NCBI GenBank assembly: GCA_024239055.1
Contig: JANBVJ010000001.1
Location: 310,001 to 374,000, forward strand
From: Patescibacteria group bacterium
GTDB lineage: Bacteria > Patescibacteria > Paceibacteria > Paceibacterales > UBA10102
Length of the DNA: 64,000 nt
Direction: 5' to 3'
Shown here: one piece after another, positions 57,881 through 64,000 of the stretch
How the letters are laid out: every line of letters starts with the position of its first letter
Position numbering within the stretch: the first letter of the stretch is position 1
Position numbers and translations under genes: made by a program
Notes under the pieces: generated by a model
Told to the model about the DNA's origin: nothing
Seen by the model: only the letters and a program-made list of their open reading frames with translations
Databases searched by the model: none

Positions 57881-57899
57881 GCCACGAAGCGTGGCCTTT
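57881..57899 (+). terminator. Probable terminator of the NYN gene
   Basis: GCCACG/CGTGGC 6-bp stem with AAG loop, preceded by five A and followed by CTTTC, 11 nt after the stop codon. The U tract is weak. Confidence 0.5.
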
Positions 57900-57916
57900 C
57901 CTGAATGACACCACCA

Positions 57917-58101
57917 GCATATGCCATTTATAAAACCTTGTCAAGTTTTAGCCTTATTTCTTACTAATAATCCACAACATATTTAGCTTATGCCACAGGA
58001 ATCGACAAAGAAAGACTTCTTTGTCGATTCCTGTGGCACAATCCCATTGTATCATTGACAAGGTTCTTTGCAAAATGATATCATGGATATGCGATATCAT
58101 T
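57917..58101. repeat. MITE-like nested palindromic element
   Basis: Three nested inverted repeats are seen. The outer one is GCATATGCCAT (57917-57927) with ATGGATATGC (58083-58092), one base different in length. The middle one is AACCTTGTCAA (57934-57944) with TTGACAAGGTT (58055-58065), perfect. The inner one is a perfect 22-bp arm at 57991-58012 and 58017-58038 with loop AGAC. A further palindrome AATGATATC/GATATCATT (58074-58101) covers the right end. No open frame fits inside. It may be a miniature transposable element or the remnant of one. Confidence 0.55.
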
Positions 58102-58150
58102 ACTGAATGATTGAACTTGACGGAACACAATTTTGCACTGACTTATTATA

Positions 58151-58263
58151 AGCTCGCTTTTGTAAGGAGCGGCATCAGCTAATGATGTCGCAATCAGTAG
58201 GAGATTAAGCCGTTGGGTGAAATCTTTCTCGCTGGTGCCGCACTTTACGGAAGCGAGTTTTTC
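58151..58263 (+). ncRNA. Strongly folded RNA element, class unknown, with terminator-like 3' end
   Basis: On the plus strand a long helix closes the region. CTCGCTT (58153-58159) pairs with AAGCGAG (58251-58257). GTAAG (58162-58166) pairs with TTTAC (58244-58248). GCGGCATCAGC (58169-58179) pairs with GCTGGTGCCGC (58231-58241), with one G-U pair. The two breaks are 2x2 internal loops. Inside, TGAT/ATCA and AGATT/AATCT form two small hairpins. Five T follow the helix. It lies 48 nt before a small zinc-motif gene, so it is either an independent RNA or a leader that can end transcription. No known family was recognised. Confidence 0.55.
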
Positions 58264-58310
58264 GTTTCTCAAACTCTTAAAGGTCGTATAATAAACCCAA
58301 ATACACGTCC

Positions 58311-58472
58311 ATGGCCAAGAAAAACCCATGGCATTCTACAGAACCAGAGGCTGAAGTCTATCATAAGGATAGCGACTGCAATACTGGCAACAACATTGAG
58401 AAGGAAAACTATGAAAGCGGAGAAGGTAGCGGTAATCGGTTGTGTAGGGAATGCAAACGTCTCGGGAAATAA
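58311..58472 (+). CDS. 53-residue protein with Cys/His zinc-binding motif
   Basis: A small plus-strand gene. The protein has YHKDSDCNTGNNIEKEN followed by RLCRECKRLGK. H18, C23, C45 and C48 form an H-x4-C...C-x2-C pattern that could bind one zinc. The central DCNTGNNIEKEN and GEGSGNRLC segments look like those of short conserved bacterial proteins of unknown function that I recall. The start is ATG at 58311-58313; TATAAT (58287-58292) lies 18 nt upstream without a good -35. TAAAGGTCG directly before the -10 box also occurs in the S-layer leader. A clear terminator follows. Confidence 0.68.
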   Translation: MAKKNPWHSTEPEAEVYHKDSDCNTGNNIEKENYESGEGSGNRLCRECKRLGK

Positions 58473-58482
58473 TAGAGATTAC

Positions 58483-58509
58483 AAAACCACCTCTAATAGG
58501 GTGGTTTTT
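58483..58509 (+). terminator. Terminator of the 53-residue gene
   Basis: AAAACCACC/GGTGGTTTT 9-bp stem (58483-58491 with 58500-58508), 8-nt loop, with the 3' arm running into TTTTTG, 10 nt after the stop. Confidence 0.8.
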
Positions 58510-58544
58510 GTATTACGTGCCTTGAGGGTATACTTACCTAATCA

Positions 58545-61500
58545 CTAAGGATTACACTGAGAGGAAGGATGGAAATCCTCTCCTCCGGTTATAGTAATAT
58601 TTGCAATAGATGGACATATCCCTCCTTGCATATAGAAACCATATGTATTATCAGTGAGTGTTAGATTAGATCCAGTCACTGTACTTGCATTAGAATAAAT
58701 AGCGGAGTTAAGACTATCTTGAATAGTTATATTAACTAATGTGATATCACTATTATCTAAATGGAGAGTCCCTTCATTATTCCTATTTCCACCGAATTTG
58801 AGAATCGTGTCTGTTAATACCGATCCGGTGCTAGTTGAAGTAAATTGTAAATACCTCCAACTATTTGTTATTATTCCTCCATCTCCAAGTGTAGCTCCAC
58901 CAACACTATCGTCACTAACAGTAGTAAAAATAACTGGTGATTCAGAGGTACCTTGAGTTGTAAGCATACCTTGTACAATAAAATCTGGCTTACCATTTGG
59001 ATCTGCTACAAACTTTACTACTACACCAGCCTGAAGTGTAAGTTTCTTATCTTGTTGCACTGTAAACCGACTGACAATATATGGTAATGTCCCTGCTTGC
59101 CAAGTTAAATCTGTGGTAGCCGCTCCCTCTATATAAATACCATTATAGGTGTTATCGGAAGCCGTATTACCAGAAATTGTTCCAGCCGAACTGCTAAATT
59201 TAATGGGATACTTATTATTAGTGAAAGTATTATTCTGAATAGTTGGCGTACCAGACGGAAACTTATTCCATATTCCAATATGATTATTAGAAAAAGTTGA
59301 GTTTGTAATCGTGGGACTGCCTCCTGTAATAAGAATAGCACTAGCATCGGGATCACTTGGATTGTTTGCCCCAGAGATAGTAACTGAATTAAGTGTAGAA
59401 TTCGAGTTGTCGAGGTGGAGTTTATATCGTAGATCTCCATTTTGAATAGCCGTATTATTTATTGTGATATCACTATCTTCCACCCAAACTGAATACCTTG
59501 GACCTGTAACCGAGCAGCCAGATGCTCGAAAGGAAGCATTATCTATAAGTCCAAAAGTGATTTCAGAATTTACAGAGGTAGAAGTAAAATACATACCACA
59601 CCATGAACCAGAATCTGATGACTGAAAAGTAATTATTTCTTCTGATTGCCCAATAGCTGTTAAAGTACCATCTATCCTCAAACTACCACCCCCTGACTTA
59701 AAGTTAACTGTAACACCTGGTTCAATCACAAGAGTCTTGCCGCCTGGAATGATCTGGGGGTTTAAAATAGAATAAGGACTTCCTAAAAGCGTAAGAGTAA
59801 CACTATCAAACTCTGTTAGGCGCAAACCCTGAATTTCTGTTTCGGCAAGAGAAAGGCTATTTTCTTGTCCAGGAGTTCCGTTAATGTATGCATTATCTGC
59901 ATCGCGTCCATTATGCGTAATGAGGTTATTACTAGACCAATTCAAAGCATCTGAACCAGATGATGTTGCTTCAATACGTTCCATGGTTTGCTTCTTTGCA
60001 TTATCTTCGACAAACCAAGCGCCAGTACTTAAACCCACTTCATCAATCAATCCATCTACACAGTCTTGTTGATTAAAAAGTCTAAGTATACCTGGGGATG
60101 AATTATTCAATCCTATGGTAGCGTCCCACACGTCAGCAATGTTCACACTTAATCCTCCAATGCGTTCCATGACGGTATTTTCATTATTGGCATATATTAA
60201 ATATTCACTAGCCGCAATGATAAACCCTGGGTTCTCTCCGCCTTCCTTATAATTATCAGCCTCTGAAAAGTTTATACATTGCCCGGTATCAGCGCCAAAT
60301 ATAGACCACGTGCTCAAATCAACTTCTTCTTCGCTTGCGTTGTACAACTCAATCCACTCATCACTGCTGCTTGCATCTGTTCCCATCCAGGCAATTTCGT
60401 TAATCACTACAGACTTAGCTAAGCTAAGTTGTGTTTGAGCAGTAGAAAGCGCACTTTCATTTCCTGCAACATCCTTGGCTTTTATTTGAAAATTATATTC
60501 TACTCCGTTTTGACCCCAAAGACTTAAGCTCGTTGTAGTAGCATCTAAAATAAGTTCTCCTGCTTGATCTTGCTGCCAACTTTGCCATATGTCGTTTTCC
60601 TCATATTGAAGAAAAACCCCATCTGCATTTGGAGTAACATTGTACTGGAGATAAAATTTATCTAATCCACTCGGCTCAGTTTCTCCAATAGGATCTTCTC
60701 CAGTCCATGAAAGAGTAAAATATACGGTTGATTGTGTTTCAGAAAGAATACTAAAAGAAACCTGGGGCGAAGTAATATCTTGTGCTTCTAGCTCAGGTTC
60801 CGGCTCGGACTCTGGCTCTGTGCTTGTATTTTTTGCTTTTGGCGTAGTAGAATTATAAACTTCAAAATCTATAGAATTATCATCTCTATCATAGTAAGTT
60901 CCATTAATTTCATCCCAAATCCTATTCATAGATTGATTCTCTAAAGAATTCATTGTAACTGAATTCTCAAAATCTTCTGCAAATCCAAATCCCACTTTAT
61001 CTACTAATTCTCCATTAGGATTATAAAGTAAAATTGTATTATCTTTAGCAAAAGAATATGTTTTACCTGAATAATAAAGATCTGGAGTTTCTGCTCCAGT
61101 AAAATTAACACTTCCGTCTTCATTAATTTGAGGAGTTATAAGGAAATATCCATTGGCTGGAATAGTTCTAGAAAACGCAGATGCGCTCACAAGGTTTGAC
61201 TCTGTACCGCCAGAAGTCTTCTTTTTTAATGCCCATCCATCCAAATCAACATCACTATCATTTGGATTGTATAACTCTACAAATTCATCTTTGACTGTTT
61301 CTCCTTCTGCCTGAACCTCAGAAATGAGAATCTTAGAATATGTCACAACAGCAATGGGAGTTCCACCTCCTCCGCCAGATCCAGTGCTTACACTACCGCT
61401 AGAAGTACTTATAGGGGGCTGCTGCGTCTCGACATAACCACTGCTGTTTAGTGCTTTAGGTGTGCCATCGGTACCGCTACTCGTCTGCCATGTATTATCT

Positions 61501-63092
61501 GCTCGTCGCTCCATGGTCTGGCGTACAGAGCTTAAGCCAGCTGGCCATTTTGATTCTGCGATGACTTTATCTCGCAATACACAGTCCCCATCAAAAAGGT
61601 ATAGTGCTTCATTTGTATTACTGAGAGCCCCGGTATAAATTATGTCAGCTAATACATCAGAGATAGAGGTATCATCCGTTCTTTCTAAAATAAAGAAGGT
61701 TTGGGCAGAAACTGTGTGTTCTTTTTTAAATATAACACTAATCTGCCTAGCCTTATCCATCAACTGCCAACCTGCCAAATTGATTTCCTGATTTGTAATA
61801 TTTTTCAATTCTATCCATTCATCACTCGCAGAATTTGTTGTTCCCATCCATGCGATTTCATTAAATATAATTGAAGATAATTTAGGTTCATATAAAGGTA
61901 TCTCGCATTGAACAATCTTAAGATCACTTTCTTTAACATCATTTATCTCTTCTGCTTTAACTTCTTCTTCTATTTTTATATCTTCTACTATCTTTTTTTC
62001 AACAATTTCTATATCAACTACATCAGTATTTTCAATTTTTAAAACCAATTGGGTTGGAATTTCTTGTAATTCAACTTGTTCTTTAATAATTTCATTAAAT
62101 TGACCTTCTAAATTTACATCTACAATCTTAATATTGTTATCCAATACTATACCAGCACCTCCTCTAATAGTTAACTTAGAAATAAACTCAGAAACATTAT
62201 AAATAAAATTGTAGGCTGTGTCTGCTATTTTTCCTATTATTGCAGAAGTATCAATGCCCATATTCTCTAATGCATCAATTACTTTCCTTGCGCTAACCAA
62301 ATAATTCATAAGCTTTGTACGTTGTTCTTCTATTGGGTATGGTAAATCTTTAGAAAGTTCTAACTTAGGTACTTCATCTGGAAATTCAATAGATACTTGC
62401 ATTCTAGGAGTGGATTTAATTGCCCACCCTCTACCTTCAGATTTCACTTCTGCAATAACAGTAATTACAGACGGCCTCACTCTACCATCGGAAGGGAGTT
62501 CGTCAGCAAAAAATGGAATTCCTATTGTTGATGAAGCAGTAGATTGTCCTGGATTAAAACTCTCTGGAGAAGAAAATTGTACCACAATCTTCCCTTCTCC
62601 TGACTCTATTTTCTTAAAAGAAAGAATATATTGAAATTCTGCTCTTGTCTTTTTATAAACAAGATTGCCACTCGATGTACGAATCTCATTTGTAAATAAC
62701 CAATCTCGTGCAATCTCATTTGCCTTCTCAATAGTTTGTTTTTCCAATTCTGTTAATAATTCTTTGACCGTTGTCTCTGGAATACTTACTAATAAACCTG
62801 CTACCTTAACTGCAATCTTAATAGTCTCTGTTGTAATAAAACCAGGTAAAAATCTTAAATATTCTTGATTTATTGCTGCGCGTAATGTAAATAAGGCTGC
62901 TTGTTGTTCTCCATTTAAATCAACAAAGCGTACAACATTTTGATTGCTAAATTGATCAGAAATAGGTTGTAAAAACATCCAACTTTCTAAAGAAGACAAA
63001 ACAAAGTCTTCTTGTGTTTGTGCACTAACAAAAATAGGAGCAACAAAAAAACTAGCAATAACTAAACATATTGCTAATCTTTTTTGCATCAT
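58545..63092 (-). CDS. Large exported lamin-tail/beta-helix surface protein
   Basis: A 1515-residue protein with signal peptide 1-24 (LVIASFFVAPIFVSA). The N-terminal 350 residues are a helical and beta domain without recognised family. Three lamin-tail domains follow: about 400-520 (IIFNEIAWMGTTNSASDEWI), about 587-700 (ILISEVQAEGETVKDEFVEL) and about 897-1020 (VVINEIAWMGTDASSSDEWI). A Pro/Glu-rich linker and a fibronectin-III-like domain (about 760-890, SLWGQNGVEYNFQIKAKDVA) separate the last two. Residues about 1100-1515 form a right-handed beta-helix with repeated N, S and T turns (ITNSTFSNNHIGIWNKF). Lamin-tail domains in bacteria occur on surface and DNA-linked proteins; ligand unknown. 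No cell-wall anchor is seen. Confidence 0.82.
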   Translation of the reverse strand: MMQKRLAICLVIASFFVAPIFVSAQTQEDFVLSSLESWMFLQPISDQFSNQNVVRFVDLNGEQQAALFTLRAAINQEYLRFLPGFITTETIKIAVKVAGLLVSIPETTVKELLTELEKQTIEKANEIARDWLFTNEIRTSSGNLVYKKTRAEFQYILSFKKIESGEGKIVVQFSSPESFNPGQSTASSTIGIPFFADELPSDGRVRPSVITVIAEVKSEGRGWAIKSTPRMQVSIEFPDEVPKLELSKDLPYPIEEQRTKLMNYLVSARKVIDALENMGIDTSAIIGKIADTAYNFIYNVSEFISKLTIRGGAGIVLDNNIKIVDVNLEGQFNEIIKEQVELQEIPTQLVLKIENTDVVDIEIVEKKIVEDIKIEEEVKAEEINDVKESDLKIVQCEIPLYEPKLSSIIFNEIAWMGTTNSASDEWIELKNITNQEINLAGWQLMDKARQISVIFKKEHTVSAQTFFILERTDDTSISDVLADIIYTGALSNTNEALYLFDGDCVLRDKVIAESKWPAGLSSVRQTMERRADNTWQTSSGTDGTPKALNSSGYVETQQPPISTSSGSVSTGSGGGGGTPIAVVTYSKILISEVQAEGETVKDEFVELYNPNDSDVDLDGWALKKKTSGGTESNLVSASAFSRTIPANGYFLITPQINEDGSVNFTGAETPDLYYSGKTYSFAKDNTILLYNPNGELVDKVGFGFAEDFENSVTMNSLENQSMNRIWDEINGTYYDRDDNSIDFEVYNSTTPKAKNTSTEPESEPEPELEAQDITSPQVSFSILSETQSTVYFTLSWTGEDPIGETEPSGLDKFYLQYNVTPNADGVFLQYEENDIWQSWQQDQAGELILDATTTSLSLWGQNGVEYNFQIKAKDVAGNESALSTAQTQLSLAKSVVINEIAWMGTDASSSDEWIELYNASEEEVDLSTWSIFGADTGQCINFSEADNYKEGGENPGFIIAASEYLIYANNENTVMERIGGLSVNIADVWDATIGLNNSSPGILRLFNQQDCVDGLIDEVGLSTGAWFVEDNAKKQTMERIEATSSGSDALNWSSNNLITHNGRDADNAYINGTPGQENSLSLAETEIQGLRLTEFDSVTLTLLGSPYSILNPQIIPGGKTLVIEPGVTVNFKSGGGSLRIDGTLTAIGQSEEIITFQSSDSGSWCGMYFTSTSVNSEITFGLIDNASFRASGCSVTGPRYSVWVEDSDITINNTAIQNGDLRYKLHLDNSNSTLNSVTISGANNPSDPDASAILITGGSPTITNSTFSNNHIGIWNKFPSGTPTIQNNTFTNNKYPIKFSSSAGTISGNTASDNTYNGIYIEGAATTDLTWQAGTLPYIVSRFTVQQDKKLTLQAGVVVKFVADPNGKPDFIVQGMLTTQGTSESPVIFTTVSDDSVGGATLGDGGIITNSWRYLQFTSTSTGSVLTDTILKFGGNRNNEGTLHLDNSDITLVNITIQDSLNSAIYSNASTVTGSNLTLTDNTYGFYMQGGICPSIANITITGGEDFHPSSQCNP

Positions 63093-63110
63093 AAATCTTT
63101 CTATCTTTTC

Positions 63111-63707
63111 TTAATTAATTTCAAACCCTTCAAGTAATTTCTGAAAGTCTGCTTCGCAGTTATTTCTAAATAATATAGTAGATATACTAAGAATATCTTC
63201 GTTATTTAAAGGCACTAATACTACAATATGAGTACCGTATTTACTAAATATCTTTGGATCCTCATAACGATCTACAACTTGAAAACCATCATAATTACTT
63301 ACCTTTATTATATCTTCATTATCATATAAGTCAGCCATCCTTCCTTTGATAGTATTAACCTCTACAAAATCTGAAATATCTTGAAATGACACATTAATTC
63401 CGCAACCTTTCGCTATAACTACTTCATCACGGAATTCTACATCTTGGCTAAATGCAGCAATCCAAAATTCATCGTCCTCTTGTTCACCTTTTACGCTCCA
63501 TCCATCTGGAACTTTAAATCTAAATCCAGCGCTTTCATTTGTTACAATAGTCCCTTCTGAAGTTTCACTAATCTTATAATCTTCTTCTTGACTCCATTTT
63601 GTTGGTGTTAAAATAAATTCTTCTTCCTCTGTTTTGTTTAAAAATAAAAGAATCCCACCAAAAACAAGGAGAATTCCTACAGCACCAATAATAAATTTAC
63701 TTTTCAT
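63111..63707 (-). CDS. Membrane-anchored extracytoplasmic protein, function unknown
   Basis: A 198-residue protein with one N-terminal membrane helix (5-23, IIGAVGILLVFGGILLF) and an outer acidic domain. YKISETSEGTIVTNESAGFR and FKVPDGWSVKGEQEDDEFWI resemble the PsbP/LpqN-like fold used by many small CPR surface proteins; this is a similarity of pattern only. There are two Cys residues (GCGINV and RNNCEADF) that could form a disulfide outside the cell. It lies 18 nt upstream of the lamin-tail protein gene and probably shares its transcript. Confidence 0.62.
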   Translation of the reverse strand: MKSKFIIGAVGILLVFGGILLFLNKTEEEEFILTPTKWSQEEDYKISETSEGTIVTNESAGFRFKVPDGWSVKGEQEDDEFWIAAFSQDVEFRDEVVIAKGCGINVSFQDISDFVEVNTIKGRMADLYDNEDIIKVSNYDGFQVVDRYEDPKIFSKYGTHIVVLVPLNNEDILSISTILFRNNCEADFQKLLEGFEIN

Positions 63708-63864
63708 ACTTCATTTTATACCACATTTATAACTTTTCAATTCTGCACTTGTCGAATTACTTTTGCCTTATCTTTTGAATTCACATTCATAAAAAAATAA
63801 TCATACAAAAGGTATTTTTAATATAACATCTATTAAACTAACTGTCAAACTTACATCTATAAAC

Positions 63865-64000
63865 TTAAAACCCTAAAAACTCACGTAGTAGTGAAGATGA
63901 GAATACGCTTACTCTAGTTCCTTTATTAAATCCAAGCCCAAGTACTTTACCCTCAATATCAAAGATAGGAAATCCAGTTGTTATACTTCTATCCATTGTG
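63865..64000 (-). CDS. C-terminal end of a possible trypsin-like protein (runs off the right edge)
   Basis: Only the last 44 codons are in the window, ending at TAA (63865-63867). The readable part, TMDRSITTGFPIFDIEGKVL followed by GLGFNKGTRVSVFSSSLLRE, resembles the end of S1C/trypsin-like proteases, where D-x-S-I-N-P-G-N-S-G-G-P-L-F-D-x-x-G-x-V-I-G is usual. Here the N-S-G-G stretch with the catalytic Ser is missing. It may be an inactive homologue. The assignment is tentative because most of the gene lies outside. Confidence 0.45.
   Translation of the reverse strand, partial: TMDRSITTGFPIFDIEGKVLGLGFNKGTRVSVFSSSLLREFLGF

Noticed and set aside
57917..58101. CRISPR array or insertion sequence at the palindromic region
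   Set aside because: There are no regular repeat-spacer units, no cas genes and no transposase frame.
58081..58329. Minus-strand frame of 82 codons opposite the folded RNA and the zinc-motif gene
   Set aside because: Its start lies antisense within the small gene, no ribosome site or promoter was seen, and no family was recognised.
58213..58548. Plus-strand frame of 111 codons overlapping the 53-residue gene in another frame
   Set aside because: It crosses both the RNA helix and the terminator after the small gene and has no domain pattern. The 53-codon frame has the Cys/His motif.
1..64000. Alternative genetic code with UGA as glycine
   Set aside because: TGA ends several genes at conserved C-termini (for example rnhA and fcl), and RF2 is present.

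Overview
The window looks like a chromosomal segment of a Candidate Phyla Radiation (Patescibacteria) bacterium, most likely a Parcubacteria-type lineage. The reasons are gene content and style: a short divergent phosphoglycerate kinase, a VirD4/TraG-like ATPase with a C-terminal zinc ribbon beside a membrane partner, a sigma-region-4/HARE-HTH fusion, DUF5667 and lamin-tail surface proteins, a large Thr/Ser-rich S-layer-like protein with a peptidoglycan-binding module, very tight gene packing, and almost everything on one strand. UGA is read as stop: TGA stops are common, and the left edge carries prfB with a programmed frameshift at a UGA, so the UGA-glycine code of Gracilibacteria/SR1 does not apply. 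These are inferences from family resemblance; no database search was run.

Left part (1-21 kb), nearly all minus strand, is housekeeping. It holds prfB (5' end only), an orphan gene, tRNA-Thr and tRNA-Gly, an FtsB/DivIC-like protein, a CapA-like phosphoesterase, lepA, murJ, a second orphan gene, the RNase P RNA gene, rnhA, a RecJ-like DHH phosphoesterase, pgk, the ATPase/membrane pair, the sigma4-HARE regulator, secF, secD, a DUF1614 membrane protein, a nucleotidyltransferase, secA and murB. A short structured RNA gene with a perfect promoter and a terminator separates murB from the next block.

Middle part (21.4-49.7 kb) is a surface glycan locus. One 26-kb run of 27 minus-strand genes (47.3 down to 21.4 kb) makes nucleotide sugars (two GalE-like epimerases, a short UDP-sugar dehydrogenase, gmd/fcl for GDP-L-fucose, a 4,6-dehydratase/aminotransferase/N-acetyltransferase set). 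It also loads the first sugar on the lipid carrier (WecA-like), adds further sugars (eight or nine glycosyltransferases), decorates them (five methyltransferases) and flips the product (Wzx-like). A divergent plus-strand gene encodes a Wzy/WaaL-type ligase or polymerase with TPRs. The two transcription units start from one palindrome that contains two face-to-face promoter-like sequences.

Right part (49.7-64 kb) is cell-surface and regulatory. An HTH protein, an ECF sigma factor, a DUF5667 putative anti-sigma factor, an S-layer-like protein and a secreted metalloprotease follow in one direction. The last two share a coiled-coil plus peptidoglycan-binding module. Then come a NYN-domain nuclease with a probably leaderless mRNA, a 440-bp gap with a MITE-like palindromic element and a strongly folded RNA, a 53-residue zinc-motif protein, a 1515-residue lamin-tail/beta-helix surface protein, a small membrane-anchored protein, and the C-terminal end of a probable serine-protease-like protein. 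A reasonable overall picture, which is inference, is that the glycan locus makes a sugar coat for the S-layer and that the ECF sigma module controls the surface layer. No CRISPR array, integrase or intact insertion sequence was seen.
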